From the NCBI GenBank assembly GCA_951812745.1, contig OX638327.1:2282995-2346994 (forward strand): DNA of 64,000 bases. Reading direction: 5' to 3'. The stretch is from an uncultured Nitrospirales bacterium. GTDB taxonomy: Bacteria; Nitrospirota; Nitrospiria; Nitrospirales; UBA8639. The first letter of the stretch is position 1; every line of letters starts with the position of its first letter. Shown here piece after piece: positions 63,303 to 64,000 of the stretch. The translations under genes were made by a program, and so were the position numbers. The notes under the pieces were generated by a model. That model saw only the letters and a program-made list of their open reading frames with translations. It was not told the origin of the DNA and ran no database searches.

Positions 63303-64000
63303 ATGCGCACGGATCCTGCATTTGTTGTCGATTCCCATGAACCGGCCTTGCAGCCCGGCATGGGGTGTTTCTCCAATGGAATGAAAGGCGTGCTGGCAGC
63401 ACTCACGGTGATACTCGTGTCCTTCGGCGCGAGTGCCTATGCCGGCGACGGGCCTTACGTCGGGATCGGAGGTGGCCTCAGTATTCTCAACGATTCCAGC
63501 GTCACGGCTCCCGCCCGTGACCCGTTTAAAGCGCTCAACGCCAAGACGGCCACCGACACAGGGTTTGCCATCAGAGGTATGGCCGGGTACGCCTTCCCCA
63601 GTGGCTTGCGCGTGGAGGGAGAAATCGACTACCGCAGACATGGCATAGACGAAATGGACGTCAAAAGCCCGGGCGCTTTGGTGAAACTTGCCGTGGACGG
63701 GGCTATAGCACGGGATCGTCTACCTGCAGGGACTGAATATGCTGACCTCCTCTCCGCACAACAAGATGCCTTCGATGAGGGGGTGAAGGGAACACAAGAC
63801 ATCGACGGTAATTTTTCAATGCTCGCCTTCATGGCCAACGTGGACTATGATTTTGACACCGGGTCCAGGTGGGTACCCTATGTCGGCGGCGGCCTCGGGG
63901 TGGCTACGATTTCGGTTGATACGGAGACGGACACTGGCACGTCACTCGTCGACGACAGCGATACCGTCTTTGCGTATCAGGTGGGTGCGGGCATCGGCTA
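63303..64000 (+). CDS. Outer-membrane beta-barrel protein (3' end beyond window)
   Basis: AAGGAGG at 63289-63295 precedes the ATG by seven bases. The reading frame is open for 232 codons to the window edge. An internal hydrophobic stretch (VLAALTVILVSFGASAYAG, residues ~31-50) is the signal peptide after a long polar start. The mature part begins GPYVGIGGGLSILND and has YDFDTGSRWVPYVGGGLGVA and VFAYQVGAGIGY, close to the barrel protein at 10087-10986 (YDFDTGSRWKPYIGGGLGVV, VFAYQVGAGLGY). It is a paralogue of that protein. The gene is not complete here. Confidence 0.88.
   Translation, partial: MRTDPAFVVDSHEPALQPGMGCFSNGMKGVLAALTVILVSFGASAYAGDGPYVGIGGGLSILNDSSVTAPARDPFKALNAKTATDTGFAIRGMAGYAFPSGLRVEGEIDYRRHGIDEMDVKSPGALVKLAVDGAIARDRLPAGTEYADLLSAQQDAFDEGVKGTQDIDGNFSMLAFMANVDYDFDTGSRWVPYVGGGLGVATISVDTETDTGTSLVDDSDTVFAYQVGAGIG

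Overview
The window looks like chromosome of a Nitrospira-lineage nitrite oxidiser (phylum Nitrospirota). The decisive evidence is an adjacent nxrA-nxrB pair (48.2-53.0 kb): a 1145-residue Tat-signal molybdopterin subunit and a 429-residue four-cluster Fe-S subunit, both with Nitrospira-type sequence. Most genes are GC-rich. I recognised no rRNA, tRNA or CRISPR array. I cannot tell canonical from comammox Nitrospira, because no amo or hao genes are present here.

Region 1 (1-13.3 kb) is an accessory block that reads like a sterol-type lipid modification and trafficking island. It holds a GPP34-cytochrome P450 fusion cut by the left edge, a fatty-acid-hydroxylase/sterol-desaturase membrane enzyme, a sterol 24-C-methyltransferase-like enzyme, an MMPL/RND exporter, an FAD oxidoreductase, a Rieske oxygenase, an outer-membrane beta-barrel protein and a periplasmic TPR protein. 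The block carries an internal duplication (about 4.2-7.3 kb and 8.9-12.4 kb) whose halves have decayed in complementary ways: the first keeps the exporter and has lost the oxygenase and barrel genes, the second the reverse. No cyclase or squalene epoxidase lies in the window, so the substrate is inferred.

Region 2 (13.3-19.2 kb) has a broken IS110-type insertion inside a long inverted repeat, then a secreted protein, a PLP decarboxylase, a DUF6445 protein and a Tat-exported sulfite-oxidase-family protein. Region 3 (19.4-29.7 kb) is a defence and mobile-gene island: a type IIG restriction-modification protein, an Mrr-like nuclease followed by a duplicated tail of the type IIG gene, an AT-rich OLD-family ATPase/nuclease, orphan antitoxins, a Fic protein, a complete IS1595-family element with an 8-bp target duplication, and a VapBC-like pair.

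Region 4 (29.8-40.7 kb) holds bolA plus a monothiol glutaredoxin, an esterase, and a heavy-metal cluster (CusA/CzcA-type RND pump, adaptor, outer-membrane factor, ZIP transporter, histidine-rich protein, CDF exporter). Region 5 (41-47.5 kb) is mostly housekeeping: anmK, exonuclease III, pyruvoyl arginine decarboxylase, an aldehyde dehydrogenase and a DsbA-like protein, plus a striking 10-bp-period repeat array.

Region 6 (47.5-53.1 kb) is the nitrite oxidoreductase operon, preceded by a near-consensus sigma-54 promoter and a long leader and closed by a strong terminator. Region 7 (53.2-64 kb) carries small conserved proteins, a FIST-domain protein, an FKBP isomerase, gcvT, a Nudix hydrolase, a hydroxyproline-dehydratase-like enzyme next to a 2OG-Fe(II) oxygenase, a ThDP 2-oxoacid decarboxylase, and a second outer-membrane barrel protein cut by the right edge.
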